Positions 47,002-56,175 of a DNA stretch of 64,000 nucleotides are shown here, one piece after another; the first letter of the stretch is position 1; the number at the start of each line of letters is the position of its first letter. The notes under the pieces are model-generated. The model made no database searches and had not been told where the DNA came from. It worked only from the letters and a program-made list of their open reading frames with translations. This DNA is from Strongylocentrotus purpuratus (lineage: Eukaryota; Echinodermata; Echinoidea; Camarodonta; Strongylocentrotidae). The stretch spans positions 36,713,141 through 36,777,140 of the forward strand of contig NW_022145605.1 of assembly GCF_000002235.5 (NCBI RefSeq), in the 5' to 3' direction. The position numbers were made by a program, and so were the translations under genes.

Positions 47002-48678
47002 CAGAATTGTACGCAAATCATATGAGCCAAGGTTATTCTTATATTTGTCTCTGTTGGGGCAGGAAATATCATAGGACCTGCTGATTAACAAAACTTGTTT
47101 TCCAAAGAGGCTGTAAGCCTAAGAACAAGCAACCATCACCTAATATGATGGTACATACTGTAGTGTATAACAGTGGCTACATAGTGTCAGGCATGACCAG
47201 CATGAGTACATACATTGCTGCTATTAATATTTATCTGTTATATATTTCAAGAACCCTGAACTAGTTGCTAGACTGGAGAGGTTACAGGCTGAACAAGAGG
47301 ATAGGGAGTACAGACGCATGACAAAGAATGTGAAAATTAAAGTAAGTATCAAATTCAGCACTCTCTCCGTGTTTCTTTTTATATCAACAAATGTTTGATG
47401 AACAGTTATGATAGGGATTGTTTTCTGTGCTGTCTTTTACCATTTTGATTCCAAGCTGTGATGAATTTTACTTTTTCTTTTTTAAATAACAGCTCTTGGT
47501 TTTTTAATTATTTTATACAAGGACTCATTATGATTCTATAATATCAATGTGTATATTCTTTCTTTGGAAGGCATTAAAACTGTGTTATGTGATATAATAG
47601 GGACAAACCAATCATTTGTCATACCATGGTACACGATTGCTTGTTAATTTGTATTCTTTGTGGTTCTACATTTACAGACTTATGGAGAAAGTCCATTAGC
47701 ACAAGTGGGACAAGAAGGTAAGCTCTTTGAATGGTAGTGGTAGTGGAGGATGAGGGGGAGGGGGAGGGGGAGGGGGAGGGGGAGGGGGAGGGGGAAACAA
47801 CATCGTTGTTTGTTGTTATTATTTATTTAGCAAATGAAGAAAAAAAACAGTGAATACAAAAGTTAGAAGTGAGTCACATGGATGCAAAGATTAACTAAAT
47901 AGCTATTGTACATAGGTTTTGTTTTCCAATGCATGTCACTTTACATTTAAATGAATAGCACAAAATAGCAAGACACGACAAATAATGAATCGTGAGTATA
48001 CTGTATAAGAGAGAAAAACAACATCTAACAATCAAACAAACAAATCTGCCAGTATTTAACTCTCTCTGATTTGTTTGCTTTCACTCAAATTTTTCAATTT
48101 TTACATGAATTTTTATGATAATTTTGATAATAATATTTTTGTCTTTAAATAGTTCGGACATTCCAAGTTCAGATGATGGGGATTTTCAACGTTGTCTTAA
48201 CCATTGGAGGTGGCTTTGTGTTTGGGTACATGGCTGCTCTATATCAAGACCAGCCTATTATATGGGTGAGTATATACATGTCCCCATCAGAGGAGAGCTT
48301 TTTTATGTTTCTACAAACAAAAAACACCACACACAAAAATGGATCTTGTATGTCAAAGATTATTTGAAAAATAAAGGATTTTCATGTAATAAATGCCAAA
48401 TTCATGAAGAATAGATTTTTCCCATCTAAGTTATTTCATGACACAGTATTCTGTATTTATCATGAAAACCTTTGTTCAAAATATTATGGGTGTGAAATGA
48501 AAGCTCATCAGTCATTTTTATTGTAGACAAATTGTCTAGATCTCCTCAATTGATCCAGTTTTGTTTTCTCCTTTGTTTTTCTTTCCTTTCTATCAAACAG
48601 CGAGTTACAGCCGGACTCATATTGGCATTCATAGTAGCTGTAGCGGATCTCTATTTCTTCATCAAACATGAAGTATAA
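35300..48678 (+). CDS. TMEM199: transmembrane protein 199 / VMA12-like V-ATPase assembly factor, complete
   Basis: Six coding exons join in phase: 35300-35495, 46426-46502, 47252-47341, 47678-47717, 48153-48265 and 48601-48678, giving 197 aa (human about 208). All introns are GT-AG. The diagnostic block YLHELLEGADVYHP...NPELVARLERLQ spans residues about 69-105 and matches human YLHELLEGSEIYLP...NPELVARLEKIK. Two hydrophobic helices follow, residues 142-164 (MMGIFNVVLTIGGGFVFGYM) and 176-193 (AGLILAFIVAVADLYFFI), and the protein ends KHEV. Family members act in the ER/Golgi to assemble the Vo sector of the V-ATPase and influence Golgi glycosylation. Intron 1 is about 10.9 kb and loaded with repeats; the junction between exons 1 and 2 still matches the human protein with no gap, so no coding exon seems to be missing. 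AATAAA at 49566 is a candidate polyadenylation signal. Confidence 0.94.
35661..35696. repeat. short interstitial telomere-like tract
   Basis: CTAACCCTAACCCTAACCCT plus near-matching CTAGCT and ATCCCTAAT on either side form about five CCCTAA-type repeats on the plus strand. It lies about 170 bp inside intron 1 of TMEM199. Confidence 0.8.
36180..39735 (+). ncRNA. probable spliced non-coding transcript nested in TMEM199 intron 1
   Basis: Four exon-like blocks carry consensus sites: a first exon ending at 36250 (GAATGG/gtgagt), exon 2 at 38226-38319 (after tttgttccaacag, donor CAG/gtaaaa), exon 3 at 38747-38890 (after ctcttatgtag, donor GTAG/gtaccc) and a last exon from 39441 (after tttccattcaacag) with AATAAA at 39708. 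Joined, they contain stops in all frames within short distance; the first ATG (36246) reads only four codons. A long non-coding RNA or untranslated alternative exons are the likely readings. The start is not defined. No homology was recognised. Confidence 0.4.
36999..37288. mobile_element. hAT-like MITE in TMEM199 intron 1
   Basis: CAGTGGCGTACGCAGG at the left and CCTGCGTACGCTTCTG at the right are inverted repeats with two mismatches. Flanks ACCCCTAT and ACTCCTGT match at 6 of 8 positions, consistent with an aged 8 bp hAT target duplication. The interior carries three G-runs, an A-run and ACTCAGCCAGCCACTAAATA, shared with 34189-34507. Confidence 0.75.
39736..41450. other. TMEM199 intron 1, no gene recognised
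   Basis: AT-rich intron sequence with G-runs near 40083-40099 and 40433-40446. No phased exon was found. A frame at 40526-40777 (minus) has no family features. Confidence 0.5.
41460..42195 (+). promoter_or_regulatory. possible LINE 5' UTR/promoter with YY1- and CRE-like sites
   Basis: ACAAAATGGCGGAGC near 41465 matches the YY1-type initiator often found at LINE promoters. Two TGACGTCA sites follow within about 70 bp (near 41514 and 41538). The distance to the LINE reading frame at 42196 fits a 5' UTR, but the element's 5' boundary is not visible. The sites could instead belong to the host intron. Confidence 0.35.
42196..42828 (+). pseudogene. LINE ORF, 5' part: 2A-like motif, PHD finger, endonuclease N-terminus
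   Basis: The 210-codon frame opens with a hydrophobic leader and a 2A-like segment, residues about 22-39, ending DVEVNQGP. The usual 2A end is D(V/I)ExNPGP, so the invariant first Pro is Gln here (CAA, one base from CCA). Residues 46-100 form a C4HC3 PHD finger (CGEC, CEQC, FHIVC, CTNC). After a Ser-rich linker, residues about 160-210 begin the APE-like endonuclease (PDIIFGCETWLSPG). The frame ends at 42826-42828 where a small deletion breaks the endonuclease; the protein continues in another frame from about 42829. Confidence 0.85.
42829..45357 (+). pseudogene. LINE ORF, remainder: endonuclease C-terminus, reverse transcriptase, C-terminal region
   Basis: Read through several frames. Endonuclease motifs GDINLPDICW (about 43060) and LSDHDIV (about 43270) are present. 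The frame stops at TGA 43620, resumes through the linker (TGIAPLKEGN), shifts near 43960 and again near 44110 where a YRPISL-type segment is lost. It then runs through reverse transcriptase boxes GFRKRHSCDS, LDFSKAFDKVSHR, SGVPQGSVLGPLLF and the catalytic FADDCAVY (about 44568). A TAA at 44630 interrupts it. The C-terminal part (KCQVVCITNK, AKYLGLNVD) shifts near 44960 and ends at 45357. At least six lesions are present, so the copy is not autonomous. Confidence 0.85.
45560..45873 (+). pseudogene. second LINE fragment: endonuclease N-terminus
   Basis: A separate open stretch shows the start of an APE-type endonuclease: VTVLHLNISIHKHFDAF, then a degraded ETW region, SGY, and GGGVALYIPAGMDFQVRHDL. 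No reverse transcriptase follows. It differs from the LINE at 42196-45427, so it is an independent truncated insertion. Confidence 0.65.
45890..46245 (-). repeat. degenerate minisatellite, GGGGCACTTATnAGAGGTGAAAA type (inverted copy)
   Basis: On the plus strand this reads as repeats of ATAAGTGCCCCTTTTCACCT with 20-38 bp spacing. It is the reverse complement of the family at 50480-50940. It lies about 180 bp before exon 2 of TMEM199. Confidence 0.7.
46787..47046. repeat. tandem 96 bp duplication plus inverted third copy around (TA)n
   Basis: 46787-46875 and 46883-46970 are near-identical (AAATGTCTTTGTCTGAAATT, then AATATAAGAATAATCTTGGC). After a (TA)n run at about 46970-46999, the sequence AATCATATGAGCCAAGGTTA plus TTCTTATATT returns as the inverted complement of the last 30 bp, with one mismatch. 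The result is a long hairpin capped by TA repeats inside TMEM199 intron 2. Confidence 0.85.
47753..47805 (+). repeat. (GGGGGA)n tract with G-quadruplex potential
   Basis: Eight or more G5 runs separated by single A residues lie about 35 bp after the exon 4 donor of TMEM199 on the sense strand. Confidence 0.9.
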
Positions 48679-49127
48679 CAGCATCATGTGGCAGCATACT
48701 TGAGACACATTATATTATGTGAAGTTGACATTCCATGGACAAAGAAAGGAAATGCTGCAAGAAACAATGTGTGGATTTATCACGGTTGTGCTCTAGATTT
48801 GGAGTCTTCATGCATGACGAGTAGAGTCAAATGCTATGTAATTATCACTTCTGGGCCTTGTCTTATAAAGAATTGCAAATAATCCAGACGGATGAATCGC
48901 AAACTTCTCTCTCTTAGGTGCAGAGTTGCCCATTGATATCAAGTTGCGATCGATTGTTTCCATGATAACTCTTTATAAGACAGGCTCCAGATTCTCAATG
49001 AGTGAGATCATTTTAAGATATTAAGACCATATCTCTACTGAATCTCATTTGATCAATGCCTCTTGAAATACATTTAAACTATGGAAACACAGAAGGTGAG
49101 CACTCTAGACAGTTGGCCCTAATAGAC

Positions 49128-49345
49128 AGGTTCTTTAACATGTTTCCTTCTAGATGGAGGCAATACAGGAGACCACTATAGACAGGTAGCCTTTATAGAC
49201 AGGTTCTTCAACATGGTTCCTTCTAGATGGAGGCAATACAGGAGACCACTATAGACAGGTAGCCTTTATAGACAGGTTCTTCAACATGGTTCCTTCTAGA
49301 TGGAGGCAATAAAGGAGACCCTTATAGACAGGTAGCCTTTATATA
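49128..49345. repeat. three tandem ~73 bp units downstream of TMEM199
   Basis: Unit: GACAGGTTCTTCAACATGGT, then TCCTTCTAGATGGAGGCAAT, then GAGACCACTATAGACAGGTA, then GCCTTTATA. Copies one and two and most of copy three are intact. It lies between the TMEM199 stop and the candidate polyadenylation signal, so it may be in the 3' UTR. Confidence 0.85.
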
Positions 49346-49632
49346 GAGGTGGCCACTAAGACAGGAGTGACTGTATGTAATATTCAATTCAATTCAATTT
49401 TGTTAGTTAAACAAAAAGAAAGAAAAAATAGAACTTGGCAAAAGTCTGGAGACTAATATTGTCATATTTACTGTAAAATACATGTAAACATGTAGTATGG
49501 TTATAAAATCAACATTGACATACCGGTATGATAATTTAATATTAACTAAAAGCGTGACTTCATGCAATAAAAAGAAAAACTTTGTTTACAAAGGCCAAAT
49601 ATAATACCGGTAGATATGAGGGTCAGTATTAA

Positions 49633-49998
49633 AGGTAAAGACCAGTATTGGAAACGCCCCAATTTCAAAAAGTGAAATGGAAGCTCTCATTACCAATCAT
49701 GTGAAAGAATATGTTTTGACTAATACATGATGATAAAAGATTTGCCGGGAAACCGCCTACTAATTCATATATTTGGTATATTTGTTTCTCTCATGGTCTG
49801 TGAGAGATATAGGGTAGTCCCATATACATCTTTCTGTGTATAGTGCTTGTAACTTTACAAAAAATGGGCCAAATTTCTTATCATTTAGATGATTCCAGAA
49901 CCTTGCAGATGCTAGATGCTAGATGATCAACCTTTTCTGATCGATTCCACAACGTTTCTTTCACAATGCAATCGCATGACCATAACTGGTCTTTACCT
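49633..49998 (-). mobile_element. TTAA-flanked MITE (Kolobok-like), complete
   Basis: Terminal repeats AGGTAAAGACCAGT and ACTGGTCTTTACCT are flanked by TTAA on both sides (49629-49632, 49999-50002). It is the inverted counterpart of 62316-62710 and is related to 24318-24555. TTAA duplication with AG-starting termini fits Kolobok better than piggyBac. It is 366 bp with no coding frame. Confidence 0.85.
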
Positions 49999-50280
49999 TT
50001 AAATGATTCAGAAGCAGTATTGAGGTGGGACAAAGGGTCTTGATCTCTAGTGGTTTTAGTTAAACTTATTGGGTGGTATTCTCGAAAGCGGCCTAAGTTA
50101 AACCTGGCCTAAGTTAAACCGTGGTTTAGTTAGGCCAGGCTTAACTTAGGCCGCTGACCTAAGTCATTTTCATTTCTCGAAAGGTGGCCTAACTGATCCA
50201 TGGTTTAAACCTGGCCTAACTTAGTCCATGGATTATTCACCATGGTTACGGTTTCTGCACATGCTCAGTACCGAAGCTGC

Positions 50281-50446
50281 GACGTCACAATGCACTAAGA
50301 CAATGGATGCGCGCAGTGTGGAGAGGATGCATCACCTCGACAACTTGAGCAATATGACGTCACAATGCACTAAAACAATGGGCTAAGACAATGGATGCGC
50401 GCAGTGTGGAGAGGATGCATCACCACGACAACTTGAGCAATATGAC
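50281..50446 (+). repeat. ~100 bp direct duplication inside the Harbinger element
   Basis: GACGTCACAATGCACTAA, GACAATGGATGCGCGCAGTG, TGGAGAGGATGCATCACC and GACAACTTGAGCAATAT occur twice (50281-50354 and about 50383-50446). Each copy offers the same ATGGATGCGCGC start, but the frames that follow are short. Confidence 0.8.
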
Positions 50447-50479
50447 GTCCAGGGGCGGCGAAGCGACTTCCAAAGCGGG

Positions 50480-50940
50480 GGGCAGCACCAACAAAAAGGG
50501 CACTTGCTGGAATTGTATCATTGTTAAAAGGGAAATTATCAGAGGTGAAAAGGATCACATATCGCACCTGAAAATGGGCATTTAACATATTTTTAAAGGG
50601 CACTTATGAGAATGAAAAAGAGGCACTTATAATAAAGGAAATGTGCATTTGTTGAAAGAAAATGGACACCGATAATTTTGTTAATAGGGGCACCTCTCAA
50701 ATTTAAATAGGGCAATTATCAGAGGTGAAGGGGCACTTCTCAAAAGTGAAAAGGGGCACTTATTGCAAAGAAAAATGAAAACTTGTCAAAGGAAAAGGGG
50801 CGCGTGTCAAAATTAAAGGGGCACTTATCAGAGGTGAAAAGGGGAAGGGGCACTTTTCCTATGGAAAAAGGGGCACTTCTTACAAAGTTAAAAGGGAACT
50901 TTCCTATATAAAAAGGGGCATTTGAAAAAGGGGGCACTGT
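50480..50940 (+). repeat. degenerate GGGGCACTTATCAGAGGTGAAAA minisatellite
   Basis: Variants of AAAAGGGGCACTTATCAGAG recur with irregular 20-38 bp spacing. The same family sits inverted at 45890-46245. A (TC)n(AC)n(TC)n cluster follows at about 50978-51110. Confidence 0.75.
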
Positions 50941-50977
50941 ACCCCCTCCCCCCCCCAACTCTTTCTCCCTATCTCCA

Positions 50978-51013
<36 letters not shown>

Positions 51014-51659
51014 TATCTCACATCATTGTTTATTTCTCTCACCATTAAATTGTTCTTTCTCATTTGGTTCCCTTTCTCTTTTACTCTCTCTCTCTCTCTC
51101 ACTCGCTCTCTGTTCTCTCACTGTTCTATTACAAGACTTTTTTCATGTATAATTCAATGAACCCAACAGTATGCACACTTAAAATCAAAAGATATGAAAG
51201 GAATATTGTATATAACATATCAACAATTATGTTCAATTCATTTATTTTTCTTGAAACAGAAAAGATTGTAATTCACGATGAATACGATTATAAAATTGAA
51301 GGTCAAATATTAAGCTGCAATAGCCACATAATCTGCAACTTGAAACTATTAGAATTAAATGTTATGCATTTGTTACATTACTTTTTCCCATTTTTTTAAA
51401 ACAAAGCATAGTCTACTTTTGAGCCATGTTTCTTTTGCAGGGAATCTGTTATATCATGACTTGCACTATGTTATAAAACACATTACAAAACATGATTTCT
51501 GAAATGATTCAAAATCACAATTTTCCAGTGAAACAATGAAGATCTGATGTACATAAAAACATCCTTATGAGTGATGGTTGCTTTGTGGTTCACACATACA
51601 ACAAGGATATATCAGGCTTTTTATCAATGGTTGCTTGTTTGTTACCATAGCTTCATGTT

Positions 51660-52076
51660 ATGAGGATTATAATACAAAGGTTTTGATCCCCACGCAGTCA
51701 CAGTTACAGCAGATGGAGTCTGGTTCATTGAAGAGGCTAAGTAGAACTTCATAGTCCTTGCAAGTCTGTTGAATGAAAAGAGAAAATAATGAAAGGAAGC
51801 ACATTGAAACCTATTTCTGTTAAAGATTAAAAAGGTCTTCCATGTACATTGTGGTAAAAGTGGAGTGCATAATCAATTACATGAAAGTATTGATGGAAAA
51901 ATGTGAATGAACAAATGCCATCCTTGAAGTACATGGGCATACAAACAACAACTTATTCGTACAGCCTACCTGTCAGAAATTCAGCAGCTCAGTAGTTCTC
52001 CTTCCTCTCTCTGAATTTGTCTCAGTTATCAGGAAATTTGCCTTCATTTATTTTACTGAAGAAAAACATCATCCTG
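51660..52076 (-). other. exon-like blocks of a minus-strand transcript inside the Harbinger element
   Basis: A block at 52076-51971 has an acceptor (tttttgtttcag) and donor (GACAG/gtaggc). A further block starts at about 51768 after ttcattcaacag. Both contain stops in all frames, so they look like 3' UTR or non-coding exons downstream of the transposase remnant. Confidence 0.35.
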
Positions 52077-53013
52077 AAACAAAAATAAAAAGGTTTACGG
52101 TAGACCTCATTAAAATATCAAAAATCTACTCTAACTTAATTTTTTTTTTAAGGCGCCTTTCATGTAGGCAGTGACTAGGCACCCCTCCCCACTCAGTTAC
52201 TAGTAATCATTGATTTACAGAATGACTACCGGTATCTCTTTTAAAATCAAGAACAAACATACACATTCTTGCAGTACTATCTCATAAATGTGCTTGCACA
52301 AAGTTGTACTTGTCATTTCATGGCCTAAGAAAGCCCTAAGTAGTTAAAGTCTATAGCTAAGTTAGTCCCTTTCCTAAAATCAAGTCTAGAGGTCTACATC
52401 TTACTTAGATAACCAACCGACAGTTGGCTTAACCTAGATGTAAATGCAGCCTGGAATGGAGATTTTACAAGGCCCTAATCGTTAGAGCCCATCTTTTCCA
52501 TTTTAGTTCAATCTAACATTAGACCAAAGATTGTCTTTGTTTATGTTATCTCCCAAAATGAGCTTCGTGAAAGGGGAAAAAGTAAAATGAAAATTTACTG
52601 CACTGCACTGTACTGCAGTCTGTAGGTCTCTAAGTCTTATATGGTCCAGAATTGTTAGCGGTAGGTTTGAATTTTCTTCTGACCCAAATTTTAAAGAAGT
52701 TAATCAACTGTTGATTATTTGTGTCTTATTTTCAGAGATAGTTCCTCCCAAAAGTCTAGACCAAGCTGTCACTGTCAGGAGTGACTGGTAGCCATGGCAA
52801 TTGAGCTGAAAATATTAGCTCGTGCCCATGTAAAATGAATAAAAGTTTGAGTGTAGATTGCACCTAAATTCATCAGACAAAACAATTTTAAATCACTTCA
52901 TAATGTACCTGTAGACACATCTGCAGATTCATAAAATCAGGAGATCTTTTAATAAAAATTGTATAAACATGATTTAGTTTACAAAATTTAGGCGTAATTA
53001 CAGCTTTACTCAC

Positions 53014-53312
53014 CAGCAGACTTTCCAAGAAAAATGGAGTATCTATTTTTCCTGTTCAGGAAATAACTGGTGTTGGGCCAACTGGCTTGGAGATGCCTAT
53101 GTGGGTGCACCATATTAACGCCAGGGAAATGGCAGTAATTATAACATTCATGTTGGGTCTGCACTCTGCAGGACTGCCTCTCTTGTTGAAGGAATTGAGA
53201 TGTATTGCTCCCATCTCCTGGCAATGGCTATTGAGATGGACTTCACAAGGCGGGACACCATAGCTTGGGAGAGGCCTTCTTTTTTCATCCCCATGCATCA
53301 ATTGAAAAGAAC
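53014..53312 (-). pseudogene. decayed HARBI1-type (PIF/Harbinger) transposase exon
   Basis: Read on the minus strand after acceptor ctgctatttcag, with donor CTGCTG/gtgagt at the low end. One frame begins SMVSRLVKSISIAIARRWEQ and YISIPSTREAVLQS, typical of the helix before the catalytic core of HARBI1-like proteins. Then a stop (ADPT*). The following core is spread over other frames: CTHIGISKP, which corresponds to the first catalytic Asp region, now lost, then FLNRKNRYSI, the conserved NRK-xxSI block. At least two frameshifts and a stop are present, so no active transposase is encoded here. Confidence 0.65.
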
Positions 53313-54479
53313 CTGAAATAGCAGAAAATCAAGATGAAAAATATGTTAATATTTGAGAAATTACAATTTCTCTTTCTCTGTAGTTTACTAACTAATAGTA
53401 TTATTAGACTAAACTACTGTTACAGTAACATTATCAGCAAATGTATGTCAAAAAAGGAAGCTTTTGTCCATTTCCTTTCAATTTCTATTAGACCTGTCTA
53501 GACTAGACTCTGATGAAATTTAGATCTAGGTCTATTAATATTGTTTAAAAAAAAAAAATTCTTGGGGGGGGGGGGGGGGCAGGGGTGGGTGGTTATGAAA
53601 ATCATCACACCAACAGCCACAACTAGCACAGCACTGCAGCTCAGGCAGAGGTGATACCAGACCGAAATTTCTGTCTGTTTCATTTGTTAGCCTCTGATTT
53701 GGGTAGGGTCGGCTGAAAGAGAGGGGCCGATGTTATGTTTAGAAACAGGTTCATTGAAACTAACATGCAATTGAAATTAACATGCCACTTAGAAATGCAC
53801 TGCAGCTGTTAAGGCACAGTTCATTGTTATTCATATTAGATGCATAGTCTACACACAATGCAAGTGTATGCAAGGGTCTTCCGATCACTACATTATACAT
53901 GTAAAAGCACATGGATATTGAGTCTGGATTAAACTACCAAAGCAACCACACGTGTTTCTGCAGGCTCCATTTTGTTTGTCTCTATACTTACAATAGCTTA
54001 ATAGTTAGTAGCCTACTTTCCAACCCAAATTACAACAGCCGACACTACCCAAATCAGAGGCTAACGAACGAAAGAGACTGCTAGTCCACTTTTAGGCAAC
54101 ATCGTCTCGAAAATCCACTATAAAAGTAGTTTCTACGTCTAGCAATGATAGTTTTAAGGTGGTGTTAAGGTGGTATATGCGTACGAAAGGACAATAGTGC
54201 CAAGAAAAAGAATTACCCGGTAAGAAATTGCTCAATCTTAGGAAACGAAAATATTAACCGACAATTATTTGCACGTATGGGACTGCTCTGCGAACACTGT
54301 GAACATTTACCAAGTTTCCTTCAAATTTATTCAGTTAAAAGCATTTTAGATTATCACCAGTACAGCAACATGAAAGTAAAAAAAATACTTTATTAGCTGG
54401 TGTAACTTTCATGAGCGCTTATCCATACAAAAGAGTGTAAATTGTTATCAAATATAGAAATTCAAATGCAAAACTTACC

Positions 54480-54600
54480 GTTCACTCTCCGCGGACAGTC
54501 GATTTAACTAAAAAGTGACGTCACGCGAAGTTAGGCCGAACTATGACGTATTTAAACCTGCCCTCTGAGCCGCCTAAAGTTAGGCCGAACTATGACGTAT
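54480..54600 (-). other. possible non-coding first exon of the Harbinger transcript
   Basis: On the minus strand, GCGTGACGTCAC lies near 54515-54526 and GAGAGTGAACG/gtaagt gives a good donor at 54479. It may start the transcript that continues to the exon at 53312. The transcription start is unknown. Confidence 0.3.
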
Positions 54601-55219
54601 TTAAGCCTGGCTTATCTTTAGGCCACCTTCGAGAATAGCAAAAAAGATAGTCCATGGTTTAAACCAGGTTTAGGCCACTGATTTAACTTAGGCCGCTTTC
54701 GAGAATACCACCCATTATTTACCAATCACCAATGATTTTGGTACTCTCCAGCAAATGCAATAGTTGTTGTGTATAAAAGCAGAATACCGGTACATACTTT
54801 TGAAATATTAATTATTTTCCTTGTTTCTTTATAAATTACAGATGTCATACGATTTTTGACATTCAACAAGTTTTATGTGCACAAACATGCGACATAACAA
54901 CCTTTTGGCATGGTATAACACCTAGTACACAAAATGAATTAGACTGTGTGCCTCTCTTCTTTGTGCGTACACATGACATTGTTTGCATTAATTGCCTTAG
55001 CTGTGTGCATCTTACACAAATGCAACCCAAGAGCACCTAACTCCATAGGATCGCAAATACCCTCAAATATTGCATATGCATTTTGTTGTTCAATATTACA
55101 TATCAAGGGTTCAGTGACACAAAGACATAACTCCATATTTTGCCAAAATGAGTATTTAATATCAAAATGTTCAGAACATTGTGGGCTTTCCAGGAAACAC
55201 AAAGTCTTAATTCCACCCA

Positions 55220-55432
55220 CACTATGAATATGACTGACAAAGAAAGTGGACAAACTATACAGTTCCTCAGGTAGACAAAGGAACATCCCTTCACTGCTAT
55301 TATGTAAAAATGTGTAGAACAGGTGTCACATGCATATTCACCTTTTAACATAATAGCAGTGAAGGGATGTTTCTTTGTCTACCTGAGGAACCGATATTTT
55401 GTCAGCTTTCTTTGTCAGTCATATTCATAGTG
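55220..55432. repeat. fold-back with ~85 bp arms
   Basis: Arms 55220-55305 and 55348-55432 are inverted copies (CACTATGAATATGACTGACA, CAGGTAGACAAAG, CATCCCTTCACTGCTATTAT). The spacer is about 42 bp. Weaker inverted similarity (GTGACACAAA, AATAGCCAAAATGA) continues outward to about 55115 and 55555, so the whole may be a larger MITE. Confidence 0.85.
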
Positions 55433-55929
55433 CCAACTCCCCATTGAAGTCGATGGCTAGTGAAACATAGACTTAACTCTTTTAGTGCTCAGTGACACAT
55501 AAACCACTTTTTCTCAAAATAGCCAAAATGAAGTTACGTGTTTGTGTCACTAACCCCTCGATGTATTCACCTCCCATTTCAGAAGTTCCCTTACCATTTT
55601 ATTTCAACCTTGGCCTGTGGCCTAGGTAAAATATATATAACATCACTCTAGAAATCCTGATTTGTTTTGGTTAATATATTTTGTTTTATTGAAAGCCGGA
55701 GCATGCAATATTTGTATAATGTTAGTTCTGTAACCATCAGCTAAAAGCTTTGTCTATCAGTCTACAAGCTTGGGTCGTTATTATAGAGATGATTTGATTG
55801 AAAGGAAGTGTACGTCATTGATGTAAGGTAAACTAGCATAAACATTATAATTTCTATCAATTATTTGCTGAAATGTATTTGAAATTTTGTGAAATATCAC
55901 TGTTTTGCGAAAATGTTGTGGTTGTGATT

Positions 55930-56175
55930 GTAGAGGTGTCATGGTTTAATGGTTAAACCATGTTGACCTTACTGTGGATCATATGCACCGTGGTTCAAGT
56001 CCTTTGGTAAGACAGGAATCTAAAATGCCACTCTTAGCCAGGTAATCTCCGAGGGTTGCTAAAAGCCAATGTGACAGCCCTTGCCTAATGGCATGCTTGC
56101 ATGTGAATTGTGCAAATTATGGTAGGAATTCTCCCCAGGGAGTGCAGGTGTTGTGCACTGTTGCAAGGGCTTAAA
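55930..56175 (+). mobile_element. tRNA-derived SINE
   Basis: An A-box-like TGGTTTAATGG (55942-55952) and a B-box GGTTCAAGTCC (55992-56002) are spaced as in a tRNA gene. The head lacks a sound cloverleaf. A body of about 170 bp follows (CCACTCTTAGCCAGGTAATC, GGGAGTGCAGGTGTTGTGC). The internal pol III promoter suggests a SINE. Confidence 0.6.

Larger units (their letters stand above)
50070..54714. mobile_element. Harbinger-like DNA transposon, 4.6 kb, perfect 33 bp terminal repeats
   Basis: Positions 50070-50102 and 54682-54714 are exact reverse complements over 33 bp (outer end TGGGTGGTATTCTCGAAAGC). TTAT lies on both sides (50066-50069 and 54715-54718), consistent with a short TTA/TTAT duplication. 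Subterminal regions are rich in inverted CCTAAGTTAAACC / GGTTTAACTTAGG and TTAGGCC motifs. The interior holds a decayed HARBI1-type transposase exon on the minus strand, further minus-strand exon-like blocks, a 100 bp duplication with TGACGTCA and a minisatellite. PIF/Harbinger assignment rests on the transposase remnant. Confidence 0.8.

Noticed and set aside
53498..53683. Membrane-like 61-codon minus-strand frame
   Set aside because: Crosses a G-run and lacks splice sites; not part of the transposase exon next to it.
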